64,000 bases of DNA from Ovis canadensis (Eukaryota > Chordata > Mammalia > Artiodactyla > Bovidae). Made by a program: the position numbers and the translations under genes. The DNA is taken from contig NC_091255.1 in assembly GCF_042477335.2 (NCBI RefSeq), forward strand, positions 49,578,501 through 49,642,500, written 5' to 3'. Shown here piece by piece: positions 41,396 to 52,960 of this stretch (the stretch's first letter is position 1; the number at the start of each line of letters is the position of its first letter). The notes under the pieces are model-generated. The model saw nothing but the letters and a program-made list of their open reading frames with translations. It did not search any database and was not told the origin of the DNA.

Positions 41396-42366
41396 TAGCC
41401 GTTATGGCTATGTTATGGTTACATGGCGTCTACTGCTATGGCAGCTGCATCAGCCAGGAGAGAGGCTGTGTTATGGCTGCCGTGTCAGCCAGGAGAGATT
41501 AAACTGTGTCTGCAGGTCCTACGGCTCCTTGAGTCTCCTTCCAGCCTCTTAGCTGGTGCCTTGCCTACCCTGGGTTCAGCGAGCAGTGCAGACAACGTGA
41601 ACAGCAAGACGACTGACATAGTTGGCAGCATACCCAGCAGATAGGGGAGCCTGAGGCTCCACTGGGTGGAGGAAGCCAGTGGCTATGAGATAGCATGTGG
41701 TCCCATGTGGCTGCGATCCTCTCCATGTGGGCTCCAGTGTAAGACTGGGAGGTGGTGGACGAGTCACCAGATAGCAGCGAAAAATCGTTAGAGGCGGTGA
41801 GTTCCCGTTTGCCGAACAAGGTGACATGGACTGCCGCTGGAACCTTGGGGTGGATTCCCTTGGCTGCCCTGAAGGTGAATATGGATAGCGCTCTCCATGA
41901 TGCCATGCCAGAGCGCAATGTGCAGAGATGCTTGGAAGAACTGGAGCAACATATATTGGCATCAGAGCAGAACCCCGTGGCCCTGAAGAACCCAGCATCT
42001 CTGACAGTGAGGCAGTGACTGAAGGTGACAATGAGCATTATGAGACTGTGGGTCCCTGCTTGGCAGTGAGGCTGTTGGGCAGCAGAAAGTGAAGGATGAG
42101 CAGTCTATAGCCCAGGGGAGACATCCTCAAGAAACCCCCAGTGTGACCGAGCAAGACATATCGACCATATACTCTGGCGGAGTTGGTAGACTCGGGTATG
42201 CAATTTTGGCAAAAGCAAGGGGAACACTTGGCAGCATGGCTCTTGAAACTTTGGGACACAGAGGTGGACAGTATCATATGTGTTGGGGATGAAATAGAAC
42301 GGGTTGGCATCTATAACCACTCACTCCTCATTGAGACAAAAGTTTCAGAATGCTAGGCGGCTCATG

Positions 42367-42566
42367 CAGTCAGTCAGTCAGTCAGGTCAGTCGCTCAGCC
42401 GTGTCCGACTCTTGGCGACTCCATGAATCGCAGCACACCAGGCCTCCCTGTCCATCACCAACTCCCGGAGTTCACTCAGACTCACGTCCATCGAGTCGGT
42501 GATGCCATCCAGCCATCTCATCCTCTGTCGTCCCCTTCTCCTCCTGCCCCCAATCCCTCCCAGCGT
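42367..42566 (-). mobile_element. BovB 3'-end fragment, antisense
   Basis: Starts with a TCAG tetramer run (42367-42386), then the antisense of the BovB 3' end ('tccatcaccaactcccggagttcactcagac', 'catcctctgtcgtccccttctcctcctgcc'). Confidence 0.88.
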
Positions 42567-42602
42567 CTGTGCCTAAACCAAAGGCCCATCCTCATGGAAT
42601 GG

Positions 42603-42810
42603 ATCCTCTAGTGGCTCAAATGGTAAAGAATCTGCCTGAAATGTGGGAGGCCTGGGTTTGATCGCTGGGGTGGGAAAATATCCTGGAGGAGAGCAAGGCA
42701 ACCCATTCTAGTATTCTTGCCTGGAGAATCCCTATGGACAGAGGATGCTGTCAGGCTACAGTCCGTGAGGTTGCAAAGAGTCGGACATGACTGAGAGACC
42801 GAGAACAGCA
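42603..42810 (+). repeat. Bov-tA SINE
   Basis: 'tcctctagtggctcaaatggtaaagaatctgcctg' to 'gtcggacatgactgagagaccgag'. Confidence 0.9.
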
Positions 42811-43164
42811 GATGGAATGGATTAACGCTGCCATCCATACCGTGTGGTCGAACACAGGGGAGCTCCCGGATATACTGTGAGCACATGGCATACCTATGCC
42901 AAGTTGACCCACGTGGTGAGAGAACTGGGCATGAAGCAGCAGATATTTAACCCAAGTACCCAAGGCCCATATGACAAACGTTTTACTGGCGGCATTTGAG
43001 GCACCAATTTGAACAATGCCCTGTCTACCATTTTCAGATCCCTGACTGCTATTCTTGTGCCCTTTGTGGGGCACCCTATCTATAAGGTGACCTTGATGGT
43101 GGCTAGCCTGGGAGAAATAGAGGGATGGCAGTGGGCAAAGGGGATTAGTTGTGTGAAGACCCCA

Positions 43165-45240
43165 ATTCAGCTCAGTTCAGTCACTCAGTCGTGTCCAACT
43201 CTTTGAGACCCCATGAATCACAGCATGCCAGGCATCCCATCACCAACTCCCGGAGTTCACTCAGACTCGCGTCCATTGAGTCAGTGATGCTATCCAGCCA
43301 CCTCATCCTCTGTCGTCCCCTTCTCCTTCTGCCCCCAATCACTCCCAGCATCAGAGTCTATTCCAATGAGTCAACTCTTTGCATGAGGTGGCCAAAGTAC
43401 TGGAGTTTCAGCTTTAGCATCATTCCTTCCAAAGAAATACCAGGGTTGATCTCCCTCAGAATGGACTGGTTGGATCTCCTTGCAGTCCAAGGGACTCTCA
43501 AGAGTCTTCTCCAACACCACAGTTCCAAAGCATCAATTCTTCGGCGCTCAGCCTTCTTCACAGTCCAACTCTCACATCCATACATGACTACTGGAAAAAC
43601 CATAGCCTTGACTACACAGACCTTAGTCAGCAAAGTAATGTCTCTGCTTTTGAATATGCTGTCTAGGTTGGTCATAACTTTCCTTCCAAGGAGTAAGTGT
43701 CTTTTAATTTCATGGTTGCAATCACCATCTGCAGTGATTTTGGAGCCCCCCAAAAAATAAAGTCTGACTCTGTTTCCACTGTTTCCCCATCTATTTCCCA
43801 TGGAGTGATGGGACCGGATGCCATGATCTTCGTTTTCTGAATGTTGAGCTTTAAGCCAACTTTTTCGCTCTCCTCTTTCACTTTCATCAAGAGGCTTTTT
43901 AGTTCCTCTTCACTCTCTGCCGTAAAGGTGGTACCATCTGCATATCTGAGGTTATTGCTATTTCTCCAGGCAATCTTGATTCCAGCTTGTGTTTCTTCCA
44001 GTCCAGCATTTCTCATGATGTACTCTGCATATAAGTTAAATAAGCAGGGTGACAATATACAGCCTTGATATACTCCTTTTCCTATTTGGAACCAGTCTGT
44101 TGTCTATGTCCAGTTCTAACTGTTGCTTTCTGACCTGCATACAGATTTCTCAAGAGGCAGGTCAGGTGGTCTGGTATTCTCATCTCTTTCAGAATTTTCC
44201 ACAGTTTATTGTGATCCACACAGTCAAAGGCTTTGGCATAGTCAATAAAACAGAAATAGATGTTTTTCTGGAACTCTCTTGCTTTTTCCATGATTCAGCA
44301 GATGTTGGCAATTTGATCTCTGGTTCCTCTGCCTTTTCTAAAACCAGCTTGAACATCAGGAAGTTCACAGTTCATGTATTGCTGAAGCCTGGCTTGGAGA
44401 ATTTTGAGCATTACTTTACTAGCATGTGAGATGAGTGCAATTGTGTGGTAGTTTGAGCATTCTTTGGCATTGCCTTTCTTTGGGATTGGAATGAAAACTG
44501 ACCTTTTCCAGTCCTGTGGCCACTGCTGAGTTTTCCAAATTTGCTGGCATATTGAGTGCAGCACTTTCACAGCATCATCTTTCAGGATTTGAAAGAGCTC
44601 AATTGGAATTCCTTCACCTCCACTAGCTTTGTTCGTAGTGATGCTTTCTAAGGCCCACATGACTTCACATTCCAGGATGTCTGGCTCTAAATGAGTGATC
44701 ACTAATAGAGTTTTGCCAAGAAAATGCACTGGTCATAGCAAACACCCTCTTCCAACAACATAAGAGAAGACTCTACACATGGATATCACCAGATGGTCAA
44801 CACTGAAATCAGATTGATTATATTCTCTGCAGCAAAAGTTGGAGAAGCTCTATACAGTGAATAAAAACAAGACCAGGAGCTGACTGTGGCTCAGATCATG
44901 AACCTCTTATTACCAAATTCAGACTGAAATTGAAGAAAGCTGGGAAAACCACAAGACCATTCAGGTATGACCTAAATCAAATCCCTTATGATTATCCAGT
45001 GGAAGTGAGAAATAGATTTAAGGGCCTAGATCTGATAGATAGAGTGCCTGATGAACTATGGAATGAGGTCCGTGACATTGTACAGGAGACAGGGATCAAG
45101 ACCATCCCCATGGAAAAGAAATGCAAAAAAGCAAAATGGCTGTCTGGGGAAGGCTTACAAATAGCTGTGAAAAGAAGAGAAGCAAAAAGCCAAGGAGAAT
45201 ATATTCAGAAATACAAAGGAAAAACATCATTTTTCTCTTA
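43165..45240 (-). mobile_element. BovB (RTE) LINE with inverted 5' segment
   Basis: Positions 43165-44702 are antisense BovB: 3' end at left, C-terminal ORF near 43.4-43.7 kb, FIDYAKAFDCVDHNKLW near 44.22-44.27 kb, and ITHLEPDILECEV at 44.68-44.70 kb. From about 44703 to 45215 the orientation flips and the plus strand reads the more upstream part, including the end of the endonuclease domain (YTW.SPDG near 44780) and ADCGSDHEPLITKFRLKLKK (near 44880-44940). Such a flipped 5' part is typical of twin priming. One of the longer BovB copies here, about 2.1 kb, with a few frame breaks. Confidence 0.85.
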
Positions 45241-46600
45241 AAGGCCATGCATTACACTGATCTCTAACTCTTCCTGTTGAAGAGGCAATCTGATAAGTAA
45301 TTTTGTTATAGAAAAGAAAGAAAGTATATAAACAAGTCACACATTATGCAACCATCGATCCCATAAATTATTTTATATTATGTAATGATACATTGATTTT
45401 GTATAAAATTAAAGACAAATAATTTTGTCAAATAGCTTTACTATGAAAAGGATTGTCAAAGATTTTCATATTTACTTTCTGGGGAATCTGGGACATATTA
45501 TAAAATGCATCTTCTATGGAGAGCTTTGGAAAAAAGAAATAAAAAAGACTGATATAATTCTTTCTAGATTTTTAACCTGCACTGAAAATAATTCTCAAAT
45601 TGATTTCATTCAAATGGAAAAAATGTGGTTTTGCCACTTGAGGACAGATGATATTGGCTATATTTGTGTATGTATATGGCCTAACCTGGAGGAAAGCATG
45701 GCGACCCATTCCAGTATTATTGTCTGGAGAATCCGATGGACAGAGCAGCCTGGCAGGTTACAGTCTGTAGGGTTGCACAGAGTTGGACATGACCAAAGTG
45801 ACTTACCTCACATACATAAGACCTAACGGAGGTGGCTCTTCTGCCCTGTCTCACTTGGACACATATGTTCCCATTGCAACATGCCAGAGTAGCTCTCACA
45901 GCACTCACCCAGCATGAGCCAGCTTCTGTTGGAAGCGTTGCCTATTTTTCTTGGGGATCTTAGGTTTTCAGTTTAATTCTCATGTATTACTGTAAGATAT
46001 AGAATATGCAGGTAGTAACAGAGAATTATATGTAGTTAAGCAAAGCCTAAATATATTTGCTAACTAACATTAACCTTGCAGTTAATGGGGTTACAAAGAG
46101 TCAGACACAACTGAGCAGCTGAACTGAACTGAACATTAACCTGACTCAGAAAAATGAAACTTGAACGCCTAATATATTCCAGGCACTGGGAAAATAAAAA
46201 TTTCATGCTACTATGAACAAAACTTATTGTAACAAACATAACAAAACTACTATAACAAAAATTACTATGTCAAGTAAACTATTGAAATATTTGAACTTAT
46301 AATCATTCTATAGTAAACCTTAGACTTTTTTTGTCCATGGGATTATTTGCTAATAAAAGTTGTATCTTATGATTTTATTTTGAATCAGAGATGTTTTTGT
46401 TCATTGGTTAGACAAATTTTAATACGAAATTGAAGGAAATAACCACTGGTTTTCCAAAGAGCTCCTACAGTACTTGAAAAAATTTTAATTAAGAGAATTA
46501 ATTATGTATTTAAATATCAGTAGACATTATGACTTAAAAATATATTTTGAATCACTAGCTTAGTTTGCTAAATATACAACTGGTTTTTATAACATCAGCA
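45241..46600. other. Spacer with small SINE/BovB scraps, no gene
   Basis: A partial Bov-A unit in sense at about 45688-45812 ('ctggaggaaagcatggcgacccattccag') and a BovB tail at 46083-46135 ('gttacaaagagtcagacacaactgagcagctgaactgaac'). The rest is AT-rich with nothing nameable. Confidence 0.6.
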
Positions 46601-46850
46601 AACAGGTAGCATTTACTGTATAACAGATACAGTTCTAGGTGCTTTACATACTTTATGTCACTTAATTCTTACAACAACCCTAAGAGGTTGGTATTAAAGC
46701 TGTCCTCTGTTTTATAGATAAGTAAAACTGAGAGAAAGAGAAGTTAAATTGCCTAAGGTTAGTAAGTGGTAAATAGTGGAGCTGGGATCTGAACCGAGGC
46801 TGTCTGGCTTCAAAGTCTGTATTCTTAATTGCCATACGCTAATATACAGT
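46600..46850 (-). repeat. MIR SINE, antisense
   Basis: 'ctaggtgctttacatactttatgtcacttaattcttacaacaaccc', 'gaagttaaattgcctaaggttagtaagtgg' and 'gagctgggatctgaaccgaggctgtctggct' in order. Confidence 0.8.
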
Positions 46851-46911
46851 CTCTCCATTATTGATTGTTATATTTTCAAGGTGAAATTAATAATTTCATT
46901 TATTTCAACCA

Positions 46912-47094
46912 ATCATTGAGAAGGGGACAACAGAGGATGAGATGGTTGGATGGCATCACTGACTCAATGGACATGGGTTTGGGTGGACTCCGGGAGTTGG
47001 TGATGGACAGGGAGGCCTGGCATGCTGCTGTTCAAGGGGTCACAAAGAGTTGGACACAACTGAGTGATTGAACTGAACTGAACTGAACTGAATC
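46912..47094 (+). mobile_element. BovB 3'-end fragment
   Basis: 'tgagaaggggacaacagaggatgagatggttgg' to the GAACT tail at 47070-47094. Confidence 0.9.
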
Positions 47095-49060
47095 ATTGTT
47101 AAGCACCTGCTGTTTGCCTTACACTGTACTAGGAGATTTAGGGCATTCAAGCTTGAGCAGGAGATAAGTGTACACTCAGGTAATTTAGATTATATAGGGG
47201 TTCATTGGACACATAGGACTTGAACACACGGCAGTGCTGTTATTCCATCTGTAGTGAACAGCAGCAGTAAATGCACAGAAATGGAAGAGAAAAAACTGAA
47301 AACAAGAAGCAATGAGTAGTGCAGTGCTTCTAGGAAATAATTATGTGAGATAAAAGCTAAACACAGAGAGTCTTGACTCCTGGGATGAGGAGTTTGAACT
47401 TAATCAGGTAGATTATCGAAAGACGCTGGTATTTGTTTCTCTAAAGCAGGTAAGTAATTTAATCAATCCTCTCATATGTAAAATATGGCCATCACATTGA
47501 TGACTCTTTTAAGAATAAATTAAATAATGCATTAAAATATTTAACAGTGTCTGGAACATAGTAAGTGCCCCAATGGTTCTTATAGGTGTGGTACTTATTA
47601 TTAAGTAAGCTGAGGGAAGCTGGAGCTCTTTTCTTATAATTTTAGGTATTCTCTCCATCCACTAGTGAAGTGATCTGGACGTAAATCTGGAAATATAGCT
47701 TTCTAGTCTCTTATGTCTGAAAAGTCTTCTGGCTGTTCGTAGCCTTCACTATGATTTTGTAACAAGTAGCAACTCTGCCACCTCAAAGGAAGGACTAGTG
47801 GCTTACAGTTATAGGACCGTGAGAGAGTCTTGGGAGGCCATGCCTGCTTCTCAAGTACCTTCTGCCATGTTGCCCTTCTGTGGATTCAATCATCTCAAAT
47901 CCCTGGTAAGATCTACTACTTAGAGCAACCAGTGCAAAATCTCTGTTAGCTTGAGTATCAGATTTCTCCCCTTCTCTATTTCTCATTAAAATCTGTGATT
48001 TTTGTGGAGGGATGATATTCATATTTAAATCTGGTTGGATACTTTAGCTAGGGAATAAGATGTGTTGGGATAGCTTGTAATCATAGTTGGTCAGTGTTCT
48101 TCAGTAGAAATTTGGCTTTTTGATCAGTTGGGAAGAAGTGTTTGAAAAAAAGAACAGTACAGTTTTTACTTTGGAACAAATACAGTTCTAAGTGTTTTTT
48201 ATATATTATGTCATTTAATTCTTATTACAATGCAGATGAGTTGGATAAAGAAGGACCAATCAACCAACTGGAGTAAAATATCATCCTGTAAAGTCGTCTT
48301 TGACTTTTCTCAGCCTTTTCCCCACACGTGAGTATTTGGATATTGATGCTACAGTCCATGGGGTTGCAAAGAGACCAACATGACTGAACTGAGCTGAATT
48401 GATCCTTCCAATAGTCAATAGGATTTTTTGTTTCTAAGGATGTACACTGAAATCAAGAGGAGGAAGAGGGAAAAAAACCCTCATTTCTTGAGCACCTGCC
48501 ATGTGCCAGGCATATTACTATTGATAAACTTATTTGATACTCATAGGGACACTATGAGATATTAGAACCCTCATATGGAAGACAAGATAAAACAGTACTT
48601 CTGAGAAGCTACAAGATTTGTCTAAGGTCACAGTCAGTCAGTAAGTGGATAGACTTTGGATTTTCAATTCAAGTCTTCTGATTCCTTTTCTTATCTTGCC
48701 CTCTGTCCTTTCCTACAGGTAAAAGTATCTTTAGAGTAATCAATATGTAGAAAATACAGTTGAATAGAACAAGTTTTTTGTTTGGCTTAGTTCATATGAA
48801 CACATAAAACAACATATTGGTTAATATTACTCCTAGTCTCAGCAGCTGATTCACACCAACCTCTGTTCCCAACTTTGTGTGCCTCTCTTTTTCCTTTTTG
48901 TCTTTTCTGTTCAATAAAACAGTAAGTGATGGGGTGAAGTTTCAAAATACTAACCTCAGAGTTTCCTCAATTCTCTCTTTAGGTGTCTTACATTGTCTCT
49001 CTCCTCTCCCCACTCACCACCAAGGAGGAGAACCATGAATTCCTCCGACTTTTAGCTCTT
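47095..49060. other. Spacer with MIR and BovB scraps, no gene
   Basis: MIR in plus orientation at about 47440-47605, antisense MIR at about 48180-48240 and 48480-48710 ('tgccatgtgccaggcatattac', 'gtctaaggtcacagtcagtcagtaagtgg'), and a Bov-A/BovB end at about 48348-48402. No coding sequence supported. Confidence 0.5.
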
Positions 49061-49061
49061 T

Positions 49062-49126
49062 TGCATGAGGTTGCAAAGAGTCGGACACGACTGAGTGACT
49101 GAACTGAACTCAACTCAACTGAACTT
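49062..49126 (+). mobile_element. BovB/Bov-A tail fragment
   Basis: 'gaggttgcaaagagtcggacacgactgagtgactgaactgaact' followed by varied ACTCA/ACTGA units. Confidence 0.8.
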
Positions 49127-49321
49127 AGCTCTTTCGGGACTAAACTTCTATCATCTTTGACTCTTCTCACATTTCTTCATGTTTCCTGACCTCAGTTTCT
49201 CTGAAAATCCTGAGTTCTTTCACCCTTTCTTCCCACAGTGTCATAAACACAGGATCCTTCTTTTTTTGCCTTCTAGATTTACAGGTCTCATCTTTTGAAC
49301 AAATGAGTACTATCTTGCATG

Positions 49322-49536
49322 CATGCTCAGTTGCTCAGTTGTGTCTGACTCTTTGCAACCCCAAGACTGTAGCCCACGGGTATCCTCTGTCCATGGTATT
49401 TCCCAGCCAATAATATTGGAGTGAGTTGCCATTTCCTCCTCCAGGGGATCTTCCCAACCCAGGGATCAAACTTACATCTCCTACGTCTCCTGCATTGGCA
49501 AGCAGGTTCTTAACCACTGAGCCACCTGGGAAGTCC
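49322..49536 (-). repeat. Bov-tA SINE
   Basis: Antisense, 'gctcagttgctcagttgtgtctgactctttg' to 'cactgagccacctgggaagtcc'. Confidence 0.92.
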
Positions 49537-50440
49537 GAGTACTGTCTTACAGATGACATAATTGCATTACTTTGCTCTGGCCATATCCAGACCAAGAATC
49601 CTCTGATACTTCTGGTAAAAGATCTGCTTTGTTTCCTTTACCTAAAGTAAATACAATATTAAAAAACCAAGAGACCAAAGGTCTTGAAATGTTATGTATT
49701 AAATATTAGCCATTTAAAAGACAGAAATTTTGATTTTTAAGATCAGATAGTATACCCTGTTTCTCAGTCTCATATTCATAGTGCAGGAACAAAGAAGGAA
49801 AAAAAGGAATGTGCTAGAAATGAAAAGGTTCAATGTGGACTAATACTTGGGGCTTTGAATGAGTCTCTCTCAACCTCACAAAAACAATTTTACTTAACAC
49901 TCAAATCCCCAGCCTTATCCAAATCTCATATGCTTCAGTTGATGTGATGATTCAACATTTTCTCCCTTGCAGCTTCTCAAAATCCCTTTGTGTCCTTGGG
50001 CTTTTAAAACCAATTTTGCTTATTGTCACTTAATAGAATAATCATGATGGAAAGCAGATTTCATAGGTCAGAGTTACAGTTTTGGAGATAAGTCTGTAAT
50101 TAAAAAAGGGCAAAGTTTATTTTACATGGAGGAGTTAGGTAAAACTTACTTACCTACAAAACTAACTGACACTTAGTAATCTTTCTAGTTCCTCCACCAG
50201 ATCCTCTCAGGCTTGAAATGTTGTAATTCTCTGGCTGTCACCTCCAAAGCTCAGAGACTAATTTTTTCCATAAGTGTCTACTGTGATTAAATAACAGGAG
50301 TAAGTGAAAAGTCTGAACAAATGGTTCACTAAATAATCTGAAAATTTAAAGGCATTACGAGTATAACAGGGTCCAGTCTAGAGACAAGAACAAGATTTAT
50401 TATTTGAATGGAGTGGATTTTGTATGAAAATTTTCATTTT
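49537..50440. other. Spacer, no gene
   Basis: AT-rich with no gene or repeat I can name. Confidence 0.4.
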
Positions 50441-50444
50441 ATTT

Positions 50445-50513
50445 TTAAAATTTTTATTGGAGTTTAGTTGATTTATGATGTGTTAGTTTAAGGTGTACAG
50501 CAAAGTGAATCAG

Positions 50514-50563
<50 letters not shown>

Positions 50564-50700
50564 CCACTCTTTTTAAGATTCTTTTCCCATATAGGTCCTT
50601 ATTAGTTATCTATTTTATATATAGTATTGTGTATATGTTAGTCCTAATCTTCCAATTTATCTCTTCTCCTATTATCCTCTGATAACCCTAAGTTTTCTTA
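50445..50700 (-). mobile_element. L1 fragment with (TATC)12 microsatellite
   Basis: 'tattggagtttagttgatttatgatgtgttagtttaaggtgtacag' is antisense L1 3' region. The 48-bp pure TATC array lies at 50515-50562 inside it and should be length-polymorphic. Confidence 0.75.
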
Positions 50701-50960
50701 AACTAAGTTGTTAGGTAACTAAAAGAATAAAACATAGATATTGAGCTACTATAAATGTAGGAAATTCAGAAATCCTGAAATATTTTCTTTGAAAGGAGAA
50801 GGGAAGAATGAAGACTTAGAAATTTAGAGAGGAGGTCATCCTGTAGAGCTGAAACAAGGCATTTTAGGGACCTGACTGACTGGTGCTGATGATTCTAAAC
50901 TGCAAACCAAATTTAGGTGGTGCAATGGAAAACATCTGTTGATACTGGAGTGAAGAGAAG

Positions 50961-51364
50961 TTCAGTTCAGTTCAGTTCAGTTCAGTCGCTCAGTCGTGTC
51001 CGACTCTTTGCGACCCCATGAATCGCAGCACGCCAGGCCTCCCTGTCCATCACCAACTCCCGGAAGTTCACTCAGACTCACGTCCATCGAGTCAGTGATG
51101 CCATCCAGCCATCTCATCCTCTGTCGTCCCCTTCTCCTCCTGCCCTCAATCCCTCCCAGCATCAGAGTCTTTTCCAATGAGTCAACTCTTCTCATGAGGT
51201 GGCCAAAGTACTGGAGTTTCAGCTTTAGCATCATTCCTTCCAAAGAAATCCCAGGGTTGATCTCCCTCAGAATGGACTGGTTGGATCTCCTTGCAGTCCA
51301 AGGGACTCTCAAGAGTCTTCTCCAACACCACAGTTCCAAAGCATCAATTCTTCGGCATTCAGAC
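50961..51364 (-). mobile_element. BovB 3' end, antisense, with target-site duplication
   Basis: Begins with a TTCAG tail array (50961-50985), then the antisense of the C-terminal BovB ORF, open for about 120 residues. Flanking repeats TGAAGAGAAG (50951-50960) and TGAAGAGGAG (51367-51376) fit a target-site duplication. The open frame suggests a young insertion. Confidence 0.9.
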
Positions 51365-51430
51365 TGTGAAGAGGAGTTACTGGGGTCATAATCCTCAGCA
51401 CAGAGGACTGAAATGAGGAAGCATAGAGGA

Positions 51431-51556
51431 AGCCCCAATACTGGAGAGGGTTGCCACTTCCTTCTCCAGGGGATCTTCCCGACCCAGGGATTGAACCCAG
51501 GTCTCCCGCACTGCAGGCAGACGCTTTAACCTCTGAGCCACCAGGGAAGCCCCCCA
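51431..51556 (-). repeat. Partial Bov-tA SINE, antisense
   Basis: 'ccccaatactggagagggttgccacttcc' to 'ctctgagccaccagggaagcccc'. The distal half is missing. Confidence 0.9.
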
Positions 51557-51940
51557 ATTAAGTAGAAGAAAGCAAAAAGAAAGGAATCATCCCTTCTTCC
51601 TCCAGCTTTGCAGTTTTCCTCTGTCACCCTCTAGTGGCAAAGCCTGACACAGAGCAGCTGGTGAAGCCGCAGTGAAACTGGCAGAGCACTGTCGCAGCAC
51701 GACAAGCTGAGCACTGAAGGGAGGGTGTGAAGCTGAGAGATAACAGCTTCACGACTGGCGCAGAGAAACCCACAGCTCCCAAAACAGCCATCTTCAAATC
51801 AGTCGAATCTCCCTACACCAGTTTCTTAATTTCATTGCCTCTTCATGGGCTTTAGAGTCAGAGTTTGGTTCATAGTTCAGATTTCATGTGTGAGCTGTGT
51901 GACTCTAAGCAAGCTATTTAAACCTCATTTATTTATTTGA
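51557..51940. other. Spacer containing a MIR-like stretch
   Basis: A MIR-like plus-strand stretch at about 51845-51925 ('gctttagagtcagagtttggttc', 'gagctgtgtgactctaagcaagctatttaaacctc'). The preceding 60 bp resemble 54055-54110. Confidence 0.45.
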
Positions 51941-52500
51941 TAAAAAACATTTTATTGAGATACAATTGACATATAAAAGCTATAGATATCTAATATACAT
52001 AACAAAGCTATAAATATAGCCATTCCAAAAGTTTCCTTCTGTTCTCTCTTTTTGTGATAACAAAACTTGATATCTTTCCTTTCACTGAATCTATCAGTAT
52101 AGAGTACAGTATTGTTAACTATAGACCCTGTAGTGTACAGTGGGTCTCTAAGAATAAATGAAATTTCAAATAAAGAAGTTCATTCATTTTGCAGATGTGA
52201 AACTTTTGCCACTTGACCATCATCTCCCCAATTCACCCCCCACCAGCCTCTGGTAACAAGCATTCTACTCTCTGCTTCTGTGAGTTTTGATTCATCACAT
52301 ATGTGCAATCATCTGGCATTTGCTCTTCTATGTCTGGCTTATTTATCATAATGTCCTACAGGTTCATTCATGTTATAATTCACATGATTTCCTTCTTTTT
52401 AAAGGCTGGATAATATTGCATTATATATAAATACCACATCTTCTTTCTCCATCTGTTGATGGACATTTAGGTGATGTCCATGTTATGGATACTGTGAATA
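51940..52500 (-). mobile_element. Old L1, antisense
   Basis: 'aacattttattgagatacaattgacatataaaagc' and 'tggataatattgcattatatataaataccacatcttctttctccatctgttgatgg' are antisense L1 phrases. Confidence 0.75.
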
Positions 52501-52554
52501 ATGCTGCAATGAAAGTGAAAGTACAAATCTCTGAGATACTAACCCACATCTTAC

Positions 52555-52960
52555 TAAAATACCCAGTAGGTCTCTGAAGACATCCAAGAGGACGTAAAAT
52601 TCACCTGGAGAAAAATGAGAATGGAAACAGTGATCCAAAATCTAAGTCACACAGCAAAAGCAGTGCTAAAAGTGAAGTTTATAGTGATATAAACTGACCT
52701 CAGGAAACAGGAAAAAATTCAAAGAAACAACCTCTCTGTATACTTAAAAGAACTAGAAAAAGAAGAACAAACAAAACCCGAAGTTAGTAGAAGGAAAGGA
52801 AAAGTAACTAGAGTGGAAAGAAATGAAACAGACGCTAAACGAAGAATAGAGAAGATCAATGAAACTAAGAGCTGGTTCTTTGTAAAGATACACAAAATGG
52901 ATAAATATGTAGCTAGACTCAGGAAAAAAGAGGACTCTAATAAACAAAATCAGAAATGAA
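52555..52960 (+). mobile_element. L1 ORF2 internal fragment
   Basis: 'aaaagcagtgctaaaagtgaagtttatag', 'agaactagaaaaagaagaacaaacaaaaccc' and 'gaagatcaatgaaactaagagctggttcttt' come from the L1 ORF2 segment between endonuclease and reverse transcriptase. Dead. Confidence 0.85.

Larger units (their letters stand above)
41396..43164 (+). mobile_element. Endogenous retrovirus fossil, gag-like, broken
   Basis: GC-richer plus-strand sequence unlike its surroundings. Several short stretches read as protein, and one near 42.23 kb (AWLLKLWDTEVDS) recalls class III (ERV-L-like) retroviral gag. The remains are carried in pieces and look broken by many changes. They are further interrupted by a BovB fragment (42367-42566) and a Bov-tA SINE (42603-42810), and end at a BovB insertion at 43165. 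I could not place LTRs with confidence; 40.4-41.2 kb may include a 5' LTR or leader. These ruminant-specific insertions inside it show that it predates them. No pol or env is visible. The family call is tentative. Confidence 0.4.

Noticed and set aside
41565-42038. Minus-strand ORFs of about 150 codons near 41.6-42.0 kb
   Set aside because: Opposite the gag-like fossil, with no recognisable protein. Likely open by chance in GC-richer sequence.
44930-45241. 103-codon plus-strand ORF as a novel gene
   Set aside because: It matches the BovB ORF region after the endonuclease domain and belongs to the inverted 5' part of the BovB at 43165-45240.
50515-50562. TATC array as a regulatory or CRISPR-like repeat
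   Set aside because: It is a simple tetranucleotide microsatellite inside an L1 fragment, without spacers.
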